In this document: one piece after another, positions 27,657-37,145 of the stretch | How the letters are laid out: the number at the start of each line of letters is the position of its first letter | Position numbering within the stretch: position 1 is the first letter of the stretch | Origin: Ignavibacteriaceae bacterium | GTDB lineage: Bacteria > Bacteroidota > Ignavibacteria > Ignavibacteriales > Ignavibacteriaceae | DNA length: 64,000 nt | Direction: 5' to 3' | Assembly: GCA_031292455.1 (NCBI GenBank) | Contig: JARLHC010000151.1 | Location: forward strand, 31,662-95,661 | Position numbers and translations under genes: made by a program | The notes under the pieces: model-generated | What the model saw: only the letters and a program-made list of their open reading frames with translations | Database searches by the model: none | What the model was told of the DNA's origin: nothing

Positions 27657-28445
27657 CTATATTTTCTTTTTGGGTTTGACAACTAAATAAACTACAAATA
27701 ACGTAACAAAGATTAATATACCTGCTCCGAATACTCTTGTAATATTAAATACATAAGTTCTCCCTTTGGGGTCATAACTAAAACAATATTGCACCAGTTT
27801 AGCCATTGTCTTTGTCTGCTCTCCGCGGGAAGTTTCTAACATTGCCATCTTAAAATCAAAAGGAAGTATATTGAAACCTCCTTTTGACGAAACATCTGGA
27901 TATATATACCTGCAGATCTTCCCTTCTTTGGTTACAAAAACAAATCCTCCCGAATGTATAAAATTGGCTCCTTCCCTTTTGAAATAAAATCCGGCGGCAT
28001 TTGAGAGCCTTCTTATATTTGTACTGTCACCTGTAAGGAAGTCCCATGAATCAAGTGGAAATTCTTTCTGAGAAAAGCCAAGAATAGTTTTTTTCTTATC
28101 GGCAGCATCAGAAGGCTTTTCCCTTTCATCCATGCTGATTGTGACTATATTATAATCCTCTCCGGGTAGAAGATCGACTTTGCCTGTAACTGTGGCCAAT
28201 TCGGTAAGTATGGGGCTGCATATTCCGGGACATTTATAATACACAAATGCAATTAATGTCGGTCTTTTTACCAGATCCTTTAATACGACCTTATTACCTT
28301 CTTCATTATAGAATACTACATCAAGAGGAATATAAGTCCCCAGTTTCTCTACTATTCCTACTTCTTCGGAAGCTTTTTCAGCGAAAGATACATTGGCTGA
28401 AAAGATTATTAGAATTATTGAGAATATCTTTATAAGATTTTTCAT
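27657..28445 (-). CDS. SCO1/SenC-family copper chaperone
   Basis: A 262-residue exported protein with a signal peptide (residues 1-22) and a C-terminal transmembrane segment (about 237-255). The copper-binding Cys-x3-Cys is C72/C76 in KCPGICSPIL, and the distal histidine is in NFIHSGGFVFV. Sco proteins deliver copper to the CuA site of oxidase subunit II. It sits directly upstream of coxA in the same operon. The C-terminal anchor is unusual; most Sco proteins are held by the N-terminus. Confidence 0.92.
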   Translation of the reverse strand: MKNLIKIFSIILIIFSANVSFAEKASEEVGIVEKLGTYIPLDVVFYNEEGNKVVLKDLVKRPTLIAFVYYKCPGICSPILTELATVTGKVDLLPGEDYNIVTISMDEREKPSDAADKKKTILGFSQKEFPLDSWDFLTGDSTNIRRLSNAAGFYFKREGANFIHSGGFVFVTKEGKICRYIYPDVSSKGGFNILPFDFKMAMLETSRGEQTKTMAKLVQYCFSYDPKGRTYVFNITRVFGAGILIFVTLFVVYLVVKPKKKI

Positions 28446-28460
28446 TTTACTTCTTATCTT

Positions 28461-29390
28461 TTAGAGTACATTTTTTAAGTAAACATAAATCAGGTCCCAA
28501 TCATTATCAGTTAGATTGAACACCTGCCTGTTAAAACCATTCTGGTTTACATTATCTACAATTGTGTTTATAAAAAGCTGTTCATTTTCTTTCCAGTCTA
28601 AAGATCTTTCTAAAGAAACCAATGCCTGAAATTTATTTTGAGTAATTTTATCAAATATTGCAACTGCAGGATTAGAATAATTCCCAGATAAAGTACTCAT
28701 AATCCCGGTAATAACCTGTACAGTGGAATCATTCTCACTAATAACAAATTTAGCCGCTGCAGCAACAGGTATCTGGGTTGGAATCTCTTTTCCTTTTGAC
28801 AAATTATACAATTGATCAAGCACAGTAAGATCATCGGGAGAATCCTGCGATGGATTAGGTACAAATGTAGTTCTTATATAATGGGCAAGCCCGAATTTTT
28901 CTTCCGGCGTCAGATATTCATAGGAAGCCATCCCTGATCCCGGAATACCGTCCTGTAATGTTTTATAAATCTGAGACAATTTGGATCCGTTTTTCCATCC
29001 TTCCTTTGAAGTAAAATTCCTTGGCTTGGGATTTAAAGAAGCAGCCGTTGGTCCGTCTCCTTTTCCTTCAGTACCATGGCATGAACTGCAGACGGTTGTA
29101 AATATATTTTTTCCTTTTGCAATCAGATCCGGTGCCGGCTCTCTGATTTTCGTTATATCGATAGGAGGAATTGTTTTTGACTGCATGACAGGTAAATCAG
29201 ACTGTGCAGTGGTGTCGGGAAGAGGAGGATCAACATTCTGCCGGGATATATAATTCAGATTAATGACATATAAAAAACCAAGAATTGTAACCAGGATAAA
29301 CATATAAGGATAAACCAAACCAAAAACCTTCCCCGGCTCTGATATTAACTTGTCTATTTTATTTTTAATAATGTTATTCAATTTGAGCAT
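28461..29390 (-). CDS. Membrane-anchored monohaem cytochrome c
   Basis: A 309-residue protein with one N-terminal transmembrane anchor (about residues 24-44), a Pro-rich linker and a cytochrome c domain (haem site C101-x2-C104-H105, with GMASYEYL as a likely methionine ligand). The last 120 residues have no haem motif and no family I recognise. Lying between actF and sco, it is well placed to carry electrons from alternative complex III to the oxidase, possibly inside a supercomplex. Confidence 0.85.
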   Translation of the reverse strand: MLKLNNIIKNKIDKLISEPGKVFGLVYPYMFILVTILGFLYVINLNYISRQNVDPPLPDTTAQSDLPVMQSKTIPPIDITKIREPAPDLIAKGKNIFTTVCSSCHGTEGKGDGPTAASLNPKPRNFTSKEGWKNGSKLSQIYKTLQDGIPGSGMASYEYLTPEEKFGLAHYIRTTFVPNPSQDSPDDLTVLDQLYNLSKGKEIPTQIPVAAAAKFVISENDSTVQVITGIMSTLSGNYSNPAVAIFDKITQNKFQALVSLERSLDWKENEQLFINTIVDNVNQNGFNRQVFNLTDNDWDLIYVYLKNVL

Positions 29391-29406
29391 TATATTAATT
29401 ATTTAA

Positions 29407-30597
29407 TCAAAGACGGAAGTCCAGGCCTTTTTGCAACTTCGGATCTCTTAAGGGAATCAGGTTATGCAATTTTACTCCCCTGTTAAATACTACAATTATT
29501 AAACCTGCTGCCCCGATCGGGAAAACGATATCCAGCCAGCTAAAAGTATATACTCTTCCTTCTCCATAAAAACTGGGCATTATAAGCCAGTATAGGTCTA
29601 TATAATGTGCAACCAAAATCCATATGGCAATAAATTTTAATCTTGCAGGATTGGTCTTTGAAGGAAAAGATAACAACGCTCCGAATGGAACTATAAAATG
29701 AGTTACAATTACTGCAAGGGAAAGAAATGACCAGCCGCCAGTCCATCTGTGCATAAACCAGAATGTTTCCTCCGGTAGATCGGCATACCAGATAAGCATG
29801 TATTGGCAAAAAGCGATATAGGCCCAGAAAACTGTAAAAGCAAAAAGCAAAGTTCCAAGGCTGTAATAATGATCAGAATTAACTTTCGGATGAAGATAGC
29901 CGTTCTCTTTCAATTTTATCGCAATAAATGTAACTGCTGCCAATGAGCTCCAGACAGCCCCTGAGAAGAAATAAACGCCGAATATTGTAGAGAACCAGCG
30001 GGGTTCAAGACTCATAAGCCAGTCTACTGCAGTTAATGTTATTGTAAATGCAAATACCGGCATAAAGATTCCGGAAAAAACAATGCTATTTTTGGTTAAT
30101 GCCTGATCTCCCGTGACATCCTGCTTTCTTGAATTCATTATAAATTTCAGATAAAAGGCAGTCCATATAAGAAGTATTACAAATACCCTTGTTATAAAGA
30201 ATACAGAATTTAAGAAGGGCGCTTTTCCTTGCAGAATTGGATCGTTCGAAACCAGTTCAATGTGTGTCCAGCTGAACAAATTCTTCATATTCAGCAACAG
30301 AGGGATAACAAGTATAATAAGAAGCGGGAGCAATGATGATAAGAATTCGGCTATTCTTCTAAAGGGAACGCTCCAGTCGGCTCCTGCCAGATATTCAATC
30401 GCAACCAGGAATAATGAACCGATACCTATGCTGACCAGGAACATAAATGCCGGTAAATAGCTCATCGCAGCTCTCTGAGGATCTGTAATAAAACCCAAAG
30501 TTCCAAATACTATTCCGGCAGCAAGAAACACTAAACCTATGGTTCCAACTTTTGCAGGGAGTTCTTTTTTAATATATCCGGAATCGTTATTGAGCAT
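29407..30597 (-). CDS. actF: Alternative complex III subunit ActF
   Basis: A 396-residue integral membrane protein with about ten transmembrane segments, the quinol-oxidoreductase subunit paired with the NrfD-like ActC. LAGADWSVPFRRIAEF and LTAVDWLMSLEPRWFSTIFG are family-typical blocks. Its start overlaps the end of the ActDE fusion gene by 11 bases. Position after ActDE and before a cytochrome c matches known act operons. Confidence 0.92.
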   Translation of the reverse strand: MLNNDSGYIKKELPAKVGTIGLVFLAAGIVFGTLGFITDPQRAAMSYLPAFMFLVSIGIGSLFLVAIEYLAGADWSVPFRRIAEFLSSLLPLLIILVIPLLLNMKNLFSWTHIELVSNDPILQGKAPFLNSVFFITRVFVILLIWTAFYLKFIMNSRKQDVTGDQALTKNSIVFSGIFMPVFAFTITLTAVDWLMSLEPRWFSTIFGVYFFSGAVWSSLAAVTFIAIKLKENGYLHPKVNSDHYYSLGTLLFAFTVFWAYIAFCQYMLIWYADLPEETFWFMHRWTGGWSFLSLAVIVTHFIVPFGALLSFPSKTNPARLKFIAIWILVAHYIDLYWLIMPSFYGEGRVYTFSWLDIVFPIGAAGLIIVVFNRGVKLHNLIPLRDPKLQKGLDFRL

Positions 30598-31750
30598 TTT
30601 TTCCAGACTCCTTGTTAATCGAAGTTAAATCAGTGGCTTTTGCATTCTTAGCTCTCTGCAGAACTCTTAAATAATTTATGATAGCCCAGCGTTCTTCTCT
30701 GCTAACCTGGTATGCATAAGAAGGCATTGCATTCTGTCCGTTTGTTATAATATGATAGATTCTGCCGTCAGGATAATTCCTCACTTTATCGGAATGAAGA
30801 GTCGGAGGATTCGGGAATTGTCCTCTTAAGCGGCTGTCTCCATCGGCTGTATTTCCATGGCAAGGGGAACAAAAAGTTAAGAATTTCCTTTTCCCGAGAG
30901 CAAGGATTTCTTCTGTCGGCAACAAAGGATTTGACAGGACTTCTTTAGGTTCAGTTTGTCCTGAATACGGATAAGGTATAAATCCCCTTGCAACAGTACC
31001 CTGAACAGGTTTCCTCATGCCAAACCCATCAGCGAAATAATCGCTCTTTTTCTGAGGCAGGTACTTATCCTGTTCGCTCATCCATCCATAAGGAGTAATA
31101 TATAGAAGTTTATTCAGGGTTATATAAGTCGACACGGAAACTACAAGTGCTACAACCGCCAATAAGATCATAAACCGCGGTTGGAATAAGGCGTAAACTT
31201 CTTTTGGGGGATAATATATTAATTCGGTTGATGATGGATTAAGACTTTTAAGAAAATCCTTCGTTCCGTTAATATCAAACAATGGATCTTCAGTTTCGAT
31301 TACGAGACCATATTTATCCGTTGAAACTGCTTTCATATATTCTGAATCATGAAGTGGATGGCTGTTTGCCGGCAATTTGAAATATACAGCAAGAATTCCA
31401 AGAAATGTTGATACTGCACCCAGCAGTACAGTAGTTTCAAAAGTAATAGGTATAAAAGCAGGAAGGGCAAAGAAAGGTTTTCCTCCTATTACCATTGGAT
31501 AATTTATTGATAAAGTCCACCACATAAATAACAGAATAAATGCGGCAGAGGAAAATCCGAAGAACAAAGTAACATAACCAACAGTAGTGGGCTTTAGTCC
31601 CATTGCCTTATCCATTCCATGTACTGGATATGGAGTATTAACATCAAATTTCTTATAACCCGCTGAAGCGGTCTTTCTTGCCGCATTGATTATCAAATCA
31701 GGAGTATCAAATAATGCGGCAATGCCAAATAGCTTTTTATTGTTATCCAT
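30587..31750 (-). CDS. Alternative complex III ActD-ActE fusion (DUF3341 plus cytochrome c)
   Basis: A 387-residue protein. Residues 1-185 are ActD (DUF3341), with two transmembrane segments near 57-80 and 100-124 and the PYPVHGMDKAMG motif at 41-52. A third membrane segment (about 192-213) leads into a C-terminal monohaem cytochrome c with C294-x2-C297-H298 and a likely Met ligand in MPSYAYQ. ActD and ActE are separate genes in Rhodothermus, so this is a fusion. It overlaps ActC by one base and ActF by eleven. Confidence 0.92.
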   Translation of the reverse strand: MDNNKKLFGIAALFDTPDLIINAARKTASAGYKKFDVNTPYPVHGMDKAMGLKPTTVGYVTLFFGFSSAAFILLFMWWTLSINYPMVIGGKPFFALPAFIPITFETTVLLGAVSTFLGILAVYFKLPANSHPLHDSEYMKAVSTDKYGLVIETEDPLFDINGTKDFLKSLNPSSTELIYYPPKEVYALFQPRFMILLAVVALVVSVSTYITLNKLLYITPYGWMSEQDKYLPQKKSDYFADGFGMRKPVQGTVARGFIPYPYSGQTEPKEVLSNPLLPTEEILALGKRKFLTFCSPCHGNTADGDSRLRGQFPNPPTLHSDKVRNYPDGRIYHIITNGQNAMPSYAYQVSREERWAIINYLRVLQRAKNAKATDLTSINKESGKNAQ

Positions 31751-33141
31751 TATTCACCCCCTATTTGCTGAATATGATTACTCCCGTCGTGGGATGGCTG
31801 CGCTCCATGTATTACAGCTTTAACTTCAGCCATAGAAACTACCGGTAGTGTCCGTGTAAATAATAAGATCAAAGTAAAAAATAAACCGAAACTTCCCAGA
31901 AGAATACCTAAATCAACCAGAGTAGGTGTATACATCCTCCAGCTTGATGGAAGGAAATCACGATGGAGGGATGTAACAATTATTACAAATCTCTCGAACC
32001 ACATTCCTACGTTTACAAAGACTACTATAAAGAGCATTACCGGAATTGATCTTCTTATTTTTCGTATCCAGAATAATTGGGGAATTAAAACATTGCAGCT
32101 GATCATTGTCCAGTATGCCCATGCATACGGGCCAAATGCACGGTTCAGGAATACAAACTGTTCAAAATGATTTCCGCTGTACCATGCCATAAATAATTCC
32201 ATCGAATATCCGTAACCGACCATCATGCTTGTTGCAAGGACAATCTTATTCATATTATCAAGATGGTTCATGGTTATAATATGTTCGATATGAAATACCT
32301 TTCTTAGAAATACAAGGCATGTAACTACCATAGCAAATCCGGAGAAGATAGCTCCGGCAACAAAGTATGGAGGAAATATTGTTGTATGCCATCCGGGGAC
32401 TACTGCTGTAGCAAAGTCAAAACTTACAACCGTATGCACGGAAAGAACAAGCGGAGTTGCAAGTCCTGCCAATATCATATATGCTTTTTCATAATGCTGC
32501 CAGTGCCGGTTAGAATGTCTCCATCCCATACTGAATATTGAGTAAAGAGTTTTCTTAATTTTATCGGTCGTGCGGTCTCTTAAAGTAGCAAAGTCAGGAA
32601 TAAGTCCCACATACCAGAAAACCAGAGATACAGTAAAATATGTAGAAACAGCAAATACATCCCATACCAGCGGCGAATTAAAATTTACCCACAACCCATG
32701 GTCATTTGGATAAGGTATAAGATATCCTGCCAGCCAGGGGCGGCCTGTATGTATAATTGGGAACAGCCCTGCGCAGATAACAGCAAAAATAGTCATGGCC
32801 TCTGCAAACCTGGCAATACCTGTTCTCCACTTCTGACGTAACAGAAACAAAATAGCTGATATAAGAGTACCTGCATGCCCTATACCTACCCAGAATACAA
32901 AGTTAATAATTCCGAAAGCCCATCCGACTGGCTGGTTATTCCCCCACATGCCTATGCCATAGTAAAATGTAAGCCCGACACATATAACCCCGATTAAAAG
33001 CATAGTACTTGTAATGGAAATAGCTATTAAGAAATTCTTATTAGGTTTTTGATCCAGAGGAAGAGATATTACCCTGTCCAGCTCAGCTAATGGTGGATTA
33101 CCTTCAACCTGAACCAGCTCTTTGGAGTAATCAATATCCAC
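31750..33141 (-). CDS. actC: Alternative complex III subunit ActC (NrfD-like)
   Basis: A 463-residue NrfD/PsrC-type membrane subunit with about ten transmembrane segments that binds and oxidises quinol. Typical blocks are [38 protein letters not shown] and [20 protein letters not shown]. It overlaps both neighbours by single bases (33141 and 31750), a sign of tight translational coupling within the act operon. Confidence 0.95.
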   Translation of the reverse strand: MDIDYSKELVQVEGNPPLAELDRVISLPLDQKPNKNFLIAISITSTMLLIGVICVGLTFYYGIGMWGNNQPVGWAFGIINFVFWVGIGHAGTLISAILFLLRQKWRTGIARFAEAMTIFAVICAGLFPIIHTGRPWLAGYLIPYPNDHGLWVNFNSPLVWDVFAVSTYFTVSLVFWYVGLIPDFATLRDRTTDKIKKTLYSIFSMGWRHSNRHWQHYEKAYMILAGLATPLVLSVHTVVSFDFATAVVPGWHTTIFPPYFVAGAIFSGFAMVVTCLVFLRKVFHIEHIITMNHLDNMNKIVLATSMMVGYGYSMELFMAWYSGNHFEQFVFLNRAFGPYAWAYWTMISCNVLIPQLFWIRKIRRSIPVMLFIVVFVNVGMWFERFVIIVTSLHRDFLPSSWRMYTPTLVDLGILLGSFGLFFTLILLFTRTLPVVSMAEVKAVIHGAQPSHDGSNHIQQIGGE

Positions 33142-36100
33142 TAAGCATCCTCCTTATCAGTGTTTCTCAATTTTGCTATATATGTAACATTCGGCCTTGT
33201 ATTCAGGTCTTCAAGAACATAATATCCTAACTTATGATTTCTGAATTTGTTTATTTCAGAAGAGGGATCATTCATATCTCCGAAATGAATAGCTGTAGTT
33301 ATACATGCTTCCTGACATGCAGTTTTTACATCCGAACCTTTCAAAGGTCTCTCATCTCTGATAGCATCCTCCCTTGCTTCCATTATCCTCTGAACACAGA
33401 ATGTGCATTTCTCCATAACACCCCGTGAACGCACTGTAACTTCCGGGTTAAATATGAGGTTAAATACAGGTGACTGCTGATAGCCATCATTAAAATGATC
33501 GCGATAATTGAAATAATTAAACCTTCTGACTTTATAAGGACAGTTATTTGAACAATATCTTGTACCGACGCATCTGTTATAAACCATCTGGTTAAGCCCA
33601 TCCGGGCTATGAGTGGTTGCAGCTACAGGACAAACATTCTCGCAGGGTGCATGATCGCAATGCTGGCATAACATAAGCTGCTGGCTGACCTTGGGTTCTT
33701 CAGGATCTCCGGAATAATATCTGTCAACACGCAGCCATTGCATGTCCCTTCCTTTGGCGGCTTGTTCTTTACCAACAACCGGAATATTATTTTCTGAATA
33801 ACATGATATAACACATTCACCACAGCCCAGGCATTTATTAAGATCAACAGCCATTGCCCATTTAACCCCCTTCTTTATCTCATCATATGGAGGATACAAA
33901 GATTTATTTTCAACCTCTTCGCTTCCTGCTTTCAGGAAATCAGGATTCTTTTTATATTCATCAACAGTACCTTCCCTTATAATATTTCTTTTCTGTGCAG
34001 CATCCTTTGTCCTTCCTTTATCGAAAGCATGGAATTCCTGAGTAGCAGCTAACGGATAAGAACCGCCGGCTTTCCGGACTTCAACATTTGTAATTATCCA
34101 TGAGGATAACCCTTCATCTTTTGACTGCAGTATGTTTGCATTAAATCCGACACCATCCGAAATGGTACCTGCATTTGTTCTGCCGAATCCCAATTCAATT
34201 GTAATTGTATTGTCTGCACAGCCCGGCTGAATATTAACCGGGATTGTAAGTTTCCTGCTCCCCGAAGTTATCTCAATTAAGTCATTTGTTCTAACATTAA
34301 GCTCTTTAGAAGTTTTCCTGGATATCGATGCATAATTGTCCCATACTATTTTAGAAACCGGATGAGGAAGTTCATTAAGCCAGCCATTATTTGAATATCT
34401 CCCATCCCCAACCGAATAACTTTCCTTTAATGCAACTACAAATCCTGATACTGCAGAAGATTTATTTATCCCGCTGAATGAAGACGAATTAAATTGTCCG
34501 GATACATTTGGCAAATCTATATTGCCTGTAATTACCACACCATCATGTAACGCACCATTCCAGAACTGCTCAAAATTGAGCTTAGATTTAAGGAGCGGAT
34601 AAATATTATTTTTCCAATTATCCATCATGTAATTATGGTAAAGGTCAAGATTATATGAACTTGCCTTTCCTGATATCCATGTTAAAAGAATTGCTTCCTT
34701 CTGTCTTGAATTATGAATTGGATATATTACCGGCTGCTGCATGGAATAAAATCCGTTCCTGATTTTTGCATCTCCCCATGATTCCAGGCCATGATTTACA
34801 GGAAGCACATATTGACTTACGGAAGAACTTTCATTTTCCGACAGGCATAATGTAATAACTGCAGGTACATTTTTGAGAGCATTTGCATACTTATTATCAG
34901 CAGGCAAATGAAAGACCGGATTGGAATCATAATGGATTACTGCTGCAACCTTTCCCCTATTCATTGAAGAAACGAGGGACTCAATCTCTTCCTTATTGGA
35001 CAGAGGGAGCACTGAATACTCAACGAAATCAGTTCTATATAATGCTGTTCCGCCAATCAATTCGTTAAGATAATTTACCGCCAGATGAACATTTTCAGGT
35101 AATGTCCTGCCTGCATAAACAATTACCTTTCCTTTATTTTCGCGGATATCTTTCAGAAGATTATTTAATTTGCCCGGCGGTATTGCATATTTTGAGCCGA
35201 AAGTTTTCAAGGAGCTGACTGAATTATTTCTTAATTCATCTATCAGACTCATTACAAATTCAAACTGGGCATCCGGTCTTAGCTTGATCCTTACATCTGA
35301 GTTCATCCCGGTCAGGGACATATTCCCTTCCACAACATATAGTTTATTAAAATTCTTAAGATCATCAACATTCCGGCCTTCTGAATAAAGGCGTGTATTT
35401 TCAACCTTATTCCCTTCCGTACCCAGGAAATCAGATTCAAGAGATATTATTACTTTAGCTTCATTCCATTTAATCAAAGGATAATTCGGAGTTCCATATG
35501 ATTTCTGCCAGGTTGATAATCTGTTCTGTTCATTAAATAGTTCATAGGAATAAACTTTAACAGACGGATATTTAGCCTTAAAATCATCCAGGACTTTTTT
35601 AGCAGTGGGAGAAATTATTTTATGTGTAACTATGGCAATCTCCTTCTCCCCGGCACTTTTCAGAATTCCAATAATTTCATTATCAACTCTAACCCAGTCG
35701 GTCTTATCCAGTCCTCCCCCGTTTCCTCTCTTCATTGGTTGGGAAAGTTTTTCCGGATCGTACAGGCTTAAAATATCAGCATGTCCCTTTGTACAGATTT
35801 TACCTTTACTTACCGGATTATCCGGATTGCCGTCTATTTTTATTGGTCTTCCCTCTCTTGTTTTAACAAGTATTCCGCAGGCATGGGAGCATCCGGTGCA
35901 TGTTGATGCATAAGATAAAGGTTTCCCCAAAGTTATTTCTTCCGGTTTATGAACGTAAGGAATAATATCTCCTTTATCCCTGTAATTTGTACATCCTGCT
36001 GCTGCTAATGCTGCAGAAGCCCCGACCAGTGCTAAAAACTTTCTTCTTGAAAGTCCGGATAGATTACCGGGATTGAAATCATCTGTAACTCCTTCCTTGA

Positions 36101-36218
36101 ATTCATGATGGCTTGATTCTATGAAAGCCGGATCATTATATAATTCTTCAAAGCTTCTCCAATAATCCGGATCAGGTTTCATGTCATCTTTTGAAATCAT
36201 ATCTTTATTGTCAGACAT
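33141..36218 (-). CDS. actB: Alternative complex III subunit ActB (molybdopterin-like plus Fe-S domains)
   Basis: A 1025-residue periplasmic subunit. Residues 57-62 are a Tat motif (SRRKFL), followed by a hydrophobic stretch and a lipobox cysteine at C76. The large middle region is molybdopterin-oxidoreductase-like. The C-terminal 250 residues are a ferredoxin-like module with several four-cysteine motifs ([41 protein letters not shown]). At C107/C110/C114/C142 there is also the C-x2-C-x3-C-x27-C pattern of the FS0 cluster of molybdoenzymes. It overlaps the small membrane protein gene upstream by eight bases. Confidence 0.95.
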   Translation of the reverse strand: MSDNKDMISKDDMKPDPDYWRSFEELYNDPAFIESSHHEFKEGVTDDFNPGNLSGLSRRKFLALVGASAALAAAGCTNYRDKGDIIPYVHKPEEITLGKPLSYASTCTGCSHACGILVKTREGRPIKIDGNPDNPVSKGKICTKGHADILSLYDPEKLSQPMKRGNGGGLDKTDWVRVDNEIIGILKSAGEKEIAIVTHKIISPTAKKVLDDFKAKYPSVKVYSYELFNEQNRLSTWQKSYGTPNYPLIKWNEAKVIISLESDFLGTEGNKVENTRLYSEGRNVDDLKNFNKLYVVEGNMSLTGMNSDVRIKLRPDAQFEFVMSLIDELRNNSVSSLKTFGSKYAIPPGKLNNLLKDIRENKGKVIVYAGRTLPENVHLAVNYLNELIGGTALYRTDFVEYSVLPLSNKEEIESLVSSMNRGKVAAVIHYDSNPVFHLPADNKYANALKNVPAVITLCLSENESSSVSQYVLPVNHGLESWGDAKIRNGFYSMQQPVIYPIHNSRQKEAILLTWISGKASSYNLDLYHNYMMDNWKNNIYPLLKSKLNFEQFWNGALHDGVVITGNIDLPNVSGQFNSSSFSGINKSSAVSGFVVALKESYSVGDGRYSNNGWLNELPHPVSKIVWDNYASISRKTSKELNVRTNDLIEITSGSRKLTIPVNIQPGCADNTITIELGFGRTNAGTISDGVGFNANILQSKDEGLSSWIITNVEVRKAGGSYPLAATQEFHAFDKGRTKDAAQKRNIIREGTVDEYKKNPDFLKAGSEEVENKSLYPPYDEIKKGVKWAMAVDLNKCLGCGECVISCYSENNIPVVGKEQAAKGRDMQWLRVDRYYSGDPEEPKVSQQLMLCQHCDHAPCENVCPVAATTHSPDGLNQMVYNRCVGTRYCSNNCPYKVRRFNYFNYRDHFNDGYQQSPVFNLIFNPEVTVRSRGVMEKCTFCVQRIMEAREDAIRDERPLKGSDVKTACQEACITTAIHFGDMNDPSSEINKFRNHKLGYYVLEDLNTRPNVTYIAKLRNTDKEDA

Positions 36219-36417
36219 TGTCAGCCTTTGTTTTTTCGCGGCTTACGGAATAAGGATTCAATTTAACCGGCACTATCTGATTGCTTCTATTCCTTTTCTT
36301 AAATAAATAACTGAAAGGAAAAGTTTTCATAACAAAATATCCGGCTGCAGCTGTCCCCACTGTTATAAAGAACTTATTTCTTTTCAATTTCTTATCCAAT
36401 ACTTTATCAAATTCCAT
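36211..36417 (-). CDS. Small single-span membrane protein inside the act operon
   Basis: A 68-residue protein with a basic N-terminus (KKLKRNK), one transmembrane segment (about residues 16-32) and a basic C-terminal tail. It lies 11 bases after actA and overlaps the actB start by eight bases, so it is almost certainly translated. Small single-span subunits of alternative complex III have been reported in other phyla (ActG-like), and this may be an equivalent. The sequence is too short to prove homology by eye. Confidence 0.7.
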   Translation of the reverse strand: MEFDKVLDKKLKRNKFFITVGTAAAGYFVMKTFPFSYLFKKRNRSNQIVPVKLNPYSVSREKTKADNV

Positions 36418-36428
36418 TTATTTTCCTT

Positions 36429-36998
36429 TTATCTGTGACAAGCGAAGCAATTATCCGGTCCCTGATTAATATTCTTTAAATCCGGGAACCTGGTAAGCGC
36501 ATTTCTATGACAATCAAGACAAGCTGACATAGTGAATGAATTCATCTGTCCGATCTTTTCCATTTGCTTTACATCACCATGACAATTCACACAATCAATT
36601 CCTTTATTGACATGCACGCTATGGTTGAAATAAACAAAATCAGGAACTTTATGAATGCGCTTCCATGGAAGGGCTATCCCTTCGTTATAATATTTAGTCA
36701 GCTTAATTATATCGGGTTTGTCCTTTCTTGCAATTCTATGACAATTCATGCATGTTTCGAGAGGGGGAACCATTGCCACTCTCGATTTTTCCACCCCCGT
36801 GTGACAATACTGACAATCGATTTTCATATCACCTGCATGCAGTTTATGAGAGAAATTTATCGGCTGATCAGGGGTGTAGCCAACACCGTCTCTTTCGGCT
36901 CTGGAAGCAAAATATGTTAGTGTAAATGAAGTTAAAGCGACAAATAGTGTAATCGGTAATCTTACTCTTAGAACATAGTCGAGAAAGGTTTTCTTCAT
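36429..36998 (-). CDS. actA: Alternative complex III subunit ActA (pentahaem cytochrome c)
   Basis: A 189-residue protein with an N-terminal membrane anchor (about residues 11-31) and five CxxCH haem sites at 62-66, 83-87, 136-140, 160-164 and 184-188; the fifth ends at the penultimate residue. The count matches ActA of the characterised complexes, which passes electrons from ActB toward cytochrome c. It is the first gene of the operon running down to 22190. Confidence 0.95.
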   Translation of the reverse strand: MKKTFLDYVLRVRLPITLFVALTSFTLTYFASRAERDGVGYTPDQPINFSHKLHAGDMKIDCQYCHTGVEKSRVAMVPPLETCMNCHRIARKDKPDIIKLTKYYNEGIALPWKRIHKVPDFVYFNHSVHVNKGIDCVNCHGDVKQMEKIGQMNSFTMSACLDCHRNALTRFPDLKNINQGPDNCFACHR

Positions 36999-37145
36999 TT
37001 TTGACCCTAATATTACCAGTTAGATCCGGATTTTTTGTTTATAAGAATCGTTTTTAAAGGACTGTACAGATAATTTACACTATTGCTAAATCGAATATTA
37101 AATTATATAATTTCTCTTATAATGCAAAAGCATATAAGACGTAAA

